Assembly: GCA_030151165.1 (NCBI GenBank)
Contig: JASLEM010000544.1
Location: 1-7,127 of the forward strand
DNA length: 7,127 bases
Direction of reading: 5' to 3'
Source of the DNA: Burkholderiaceae bacterium
Lineage (GTDB): Bacteria > Pseudomonadota > Gammaproteobacteria > Burkholderiales > Burkholderiaceae
Positions 6,241 through 7,127 of the stretch are shown here, in pieces. Numbering within the stretch: the first letter of the stretch is position 1; every line of letters starts with the position of its first letter. The translations under genes and the position numbers were made by a program. The notes beneath the pieces were generated by a model, which saw only the letters and a list, made by a program, of their open reading frames with translations, had not been told where the DNA came from and did not search any database.

Positions 6241-6269
6241 ACTCTAGGAACCCGACCGCGCGGGGTCAT
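6241..6269 (-). promoter_or_regulatory. Candidate sigma-70 promoter for the exported-protein gene
   Basis: On the minus strand ATGACC (6264-6269, four of six matches to TTGACA) is separated by exactly 17 nt from TAGAGT (6241-6246, four of six matches to TATAAT). The predicted start would be about 26 nt before the ATG at 6208. It lies in the 98-nt gap after lolA, so the gene could be expressed apart from ftsK-lolA. The -10 context CCTAGAGT resembles CCTAGAAT upstream of livH. Confidence 0.4.
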
Positions 6270-6306
6270 CCCCAAGGCAGAGGACGAACCGGCGTCTGCA
6301 GCGCGC

Positions 6307-6936
6307 TTACTGCTCGGCGACGTCCGCGCCCTTGGGCGGCGTGAACACGAAGGTGTCCGCGGCAAGCTTCGCGTTCGGCTCGAACGCGTTGAAGACGAGG
6401 ATCGAGCGCTGGCCGAAGCTGTCGTCGATCTCGAGCTGCGCGAGCGCGTGGCCCTTGAAGCCGACCTTCAGCGAGCGCACGGTGCCCTCGGCCTGCCTCG
6501 GCGTCGCGAGCACCCAGTCGATGCCGTCCTTCGACGGCTGGTCGGCGAGCGCGAAGACCTTGTCGATGTCGTTCGAGACGATCAGCGCGGCCGGCGTGTT
6601 GGCCAGCGCGTCGCCGAGCTTGCGCGACGACACCTGGTTCAGGTCGGGGTCGTAGATCCAGACCTTGGCGCCGTCGCCGACCACGGTCTGCGCGTACGGC
6701 TTCTCGTAGACGAAGCGGAAGCGGTTCGGGCGCGAGAACTCGAAGCTGCCGTTCGACACCTTCTGCTTGCCGTTCGGCGCGGTGACGGTCTGCGTGAACG
6801 TCGACTTGCCGGACTTCACGTCCTTGACGAAGCTGCGCAGCTCGTCGGTCGCGGTGGCGAACGCGCTCGCGCAGGCGAGCGACAGCGCCGCCACGGTCAC
6901 GGCACGCAGGGACTTCGGGAACACGTTCGTCATCAT
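6307..6936 (-). CDS. lolA: Outer-membrane lipoprotein carrier protein LolA
   Basis: Periplasmic chaperone that takes lipoproteins released by the LolCDE complex and hands them to LolB at the outer membrane. The 209-residue precursor has a signal peptide (Lys/Arg near the start, hydrophobic core about 12-26, cleavage probably after AFA at 27). The mature part opens with [19 protein letters not shown] (31-49), then [20 protein letters not shown] (63-82), whose Arg before Pro-Asn matches the conserved lipid-binding-site Arg of E. coli Lol[19 protein letters not shown] (85-102) and the C-terminal [13 protein letters not shown] (194-206) are also LolA hallmarks. Its first ATG (6936) overlaps the ftsK stop as ATGA; a second ATG follows at once (6933). 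Only a weak ribosome site (AAGCGAG) precedes it, so translation is probably coupled to ftsK. rarA, which usually follows lolA, is instead on the other strand. Confidence 0.95.
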   Translation of the reverse strand: MMTNVFPKSLRAVTVAALSLACASAFATATDELRSFVKDVKSGKSTFTQTVTAPNGKQKVSNGSFEFSRPNRFRFVYEKPYAQTVVGDGAKVWIYDPDLNQVSSRKLGDALANTPAALIVSNDIDKVFALADQPSKDGIDWVLATPRQAEGTVRSLKVGFKGHALAQLEIDDSFGQRSILVFNAFEPNAKLAADTFVFTPPKGADVAEQ

Positions 6937-7127
6937 TCGTCTCGCTTGGGAACCAGGATCTCGCGGTTGCCGCTGCCCGACATGCTGGACACCAGCCCCG
7001 ACTGCTCCATCTGCTCGAGCAATCGGGCCGCCCGGTTGTAGCCGATGCGCAGGTGGCGCTGCACGAGCGAGATCGACGCCCGCTTGTTCTGCAGCACCAC
7101 CGCCACCGCCTGGTCATACAACGGATC
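6933..7127 (-). CDS. ftsK: DNA translocase FtsK, C-terminal gamma domain (N-terminus outside window)
   Basis: Only the last 64 residues are present; the protein starts beyond the right edge. The fragment is the winged-helix gamma domain of FtsK/SpoIIIE translocases, starting [11 protein letters not shown] and containing [20 protein letters not shown] (residues 17-36 of the fragment). The [13 protein letters not shown] segment includes the DNA-recognition helix that reads KOPS polarity sequences; in FtsK this domain also activates XerCD recombination at dif. The end, [15 protein letters not shown], is normal, so the gene is complete at its 3' side. The TGA stop (6933-6935) overlaps the lolA ATG by 4 nt. 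The motor and membrane domains cannot be assessed here. Confidence 0.95.
   Translation of the reverse strand, partial: DPLYDQAVAVVLQNKRASISLVQRHLRIGYNRAARLLEQMEQSGLVSSMSGSGNREILVPKRDE

Noticed and set aside
6262..6273. GGGGTCATCCCC hairpin between lolA and the exported-protein gene as a lolA terminator
   Set aside because: The stem is only 4 bp, with no T-run on either side, and it overlaps the candidate promoter.

Overview
The window is 7.1 kb of very GC-rich DNA with eight protein-coding genes packed on both strands. Gene content and protein sequences point to a betaproteobacterium of the order Burkholderiales, perhaps the Rubrivivax/Leptothrix side. This rests on the GC-rich third codon positions, the ftsK-lolA pair, and Burkholderiales-like LivH, LivM, CheW and RarA sequences. 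The genus is inference only.

Left block (1-2562, minus strand): a branched-chain amino acid ABC transporter operon read right to left as livH, livM, livG. Gaps are 22 and 15 nt. LivH and LivM are the two membrane permeases and LivG is one of the two ATPases. LivG runs off the left edge, and livF and the periplasmic binding protein are not in view. A roughly 200-nt leader precedes livH, with a -10-like element next to an inverted repeat.

Centre (3020-5032, plus strand): rarA, an AAA+ replication/recombination ATPase, then a solitary cheW chemotaxis coupling gene 180 nt downstream. A convincing rho-independent terminator (5111-5147) follows cheW.

Right block (5177-7127, minus strand): the 3' end of ftsK, which overlaps the start of lolA by 4 nt, then a 343-residue exported protein I cannot assign to a family, with its own candidate promoter. 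FtsK moves chromosome termini at division, and LolA ferries lipoproteins across the periplasm.

The most notable point is the gene order. In E. coli and many other proteobacteria ftsK, lolA and rarA lie in a row on one strand, followed by serS. Here rarA (with cheW) lies on the opposite strand, split from lolA by the unknown exported gene, and serS does not follow it. This looks like a local inversion or insertion. RarA also carries unusual substitutions in its normally near-invariant sensor-1 motif. I see no CRISPR array, tRNA, rRNA, insertion sequence or prophage gene. Most of the window is ordinary core-genome content; the exported protein is the only gene of unknown function.
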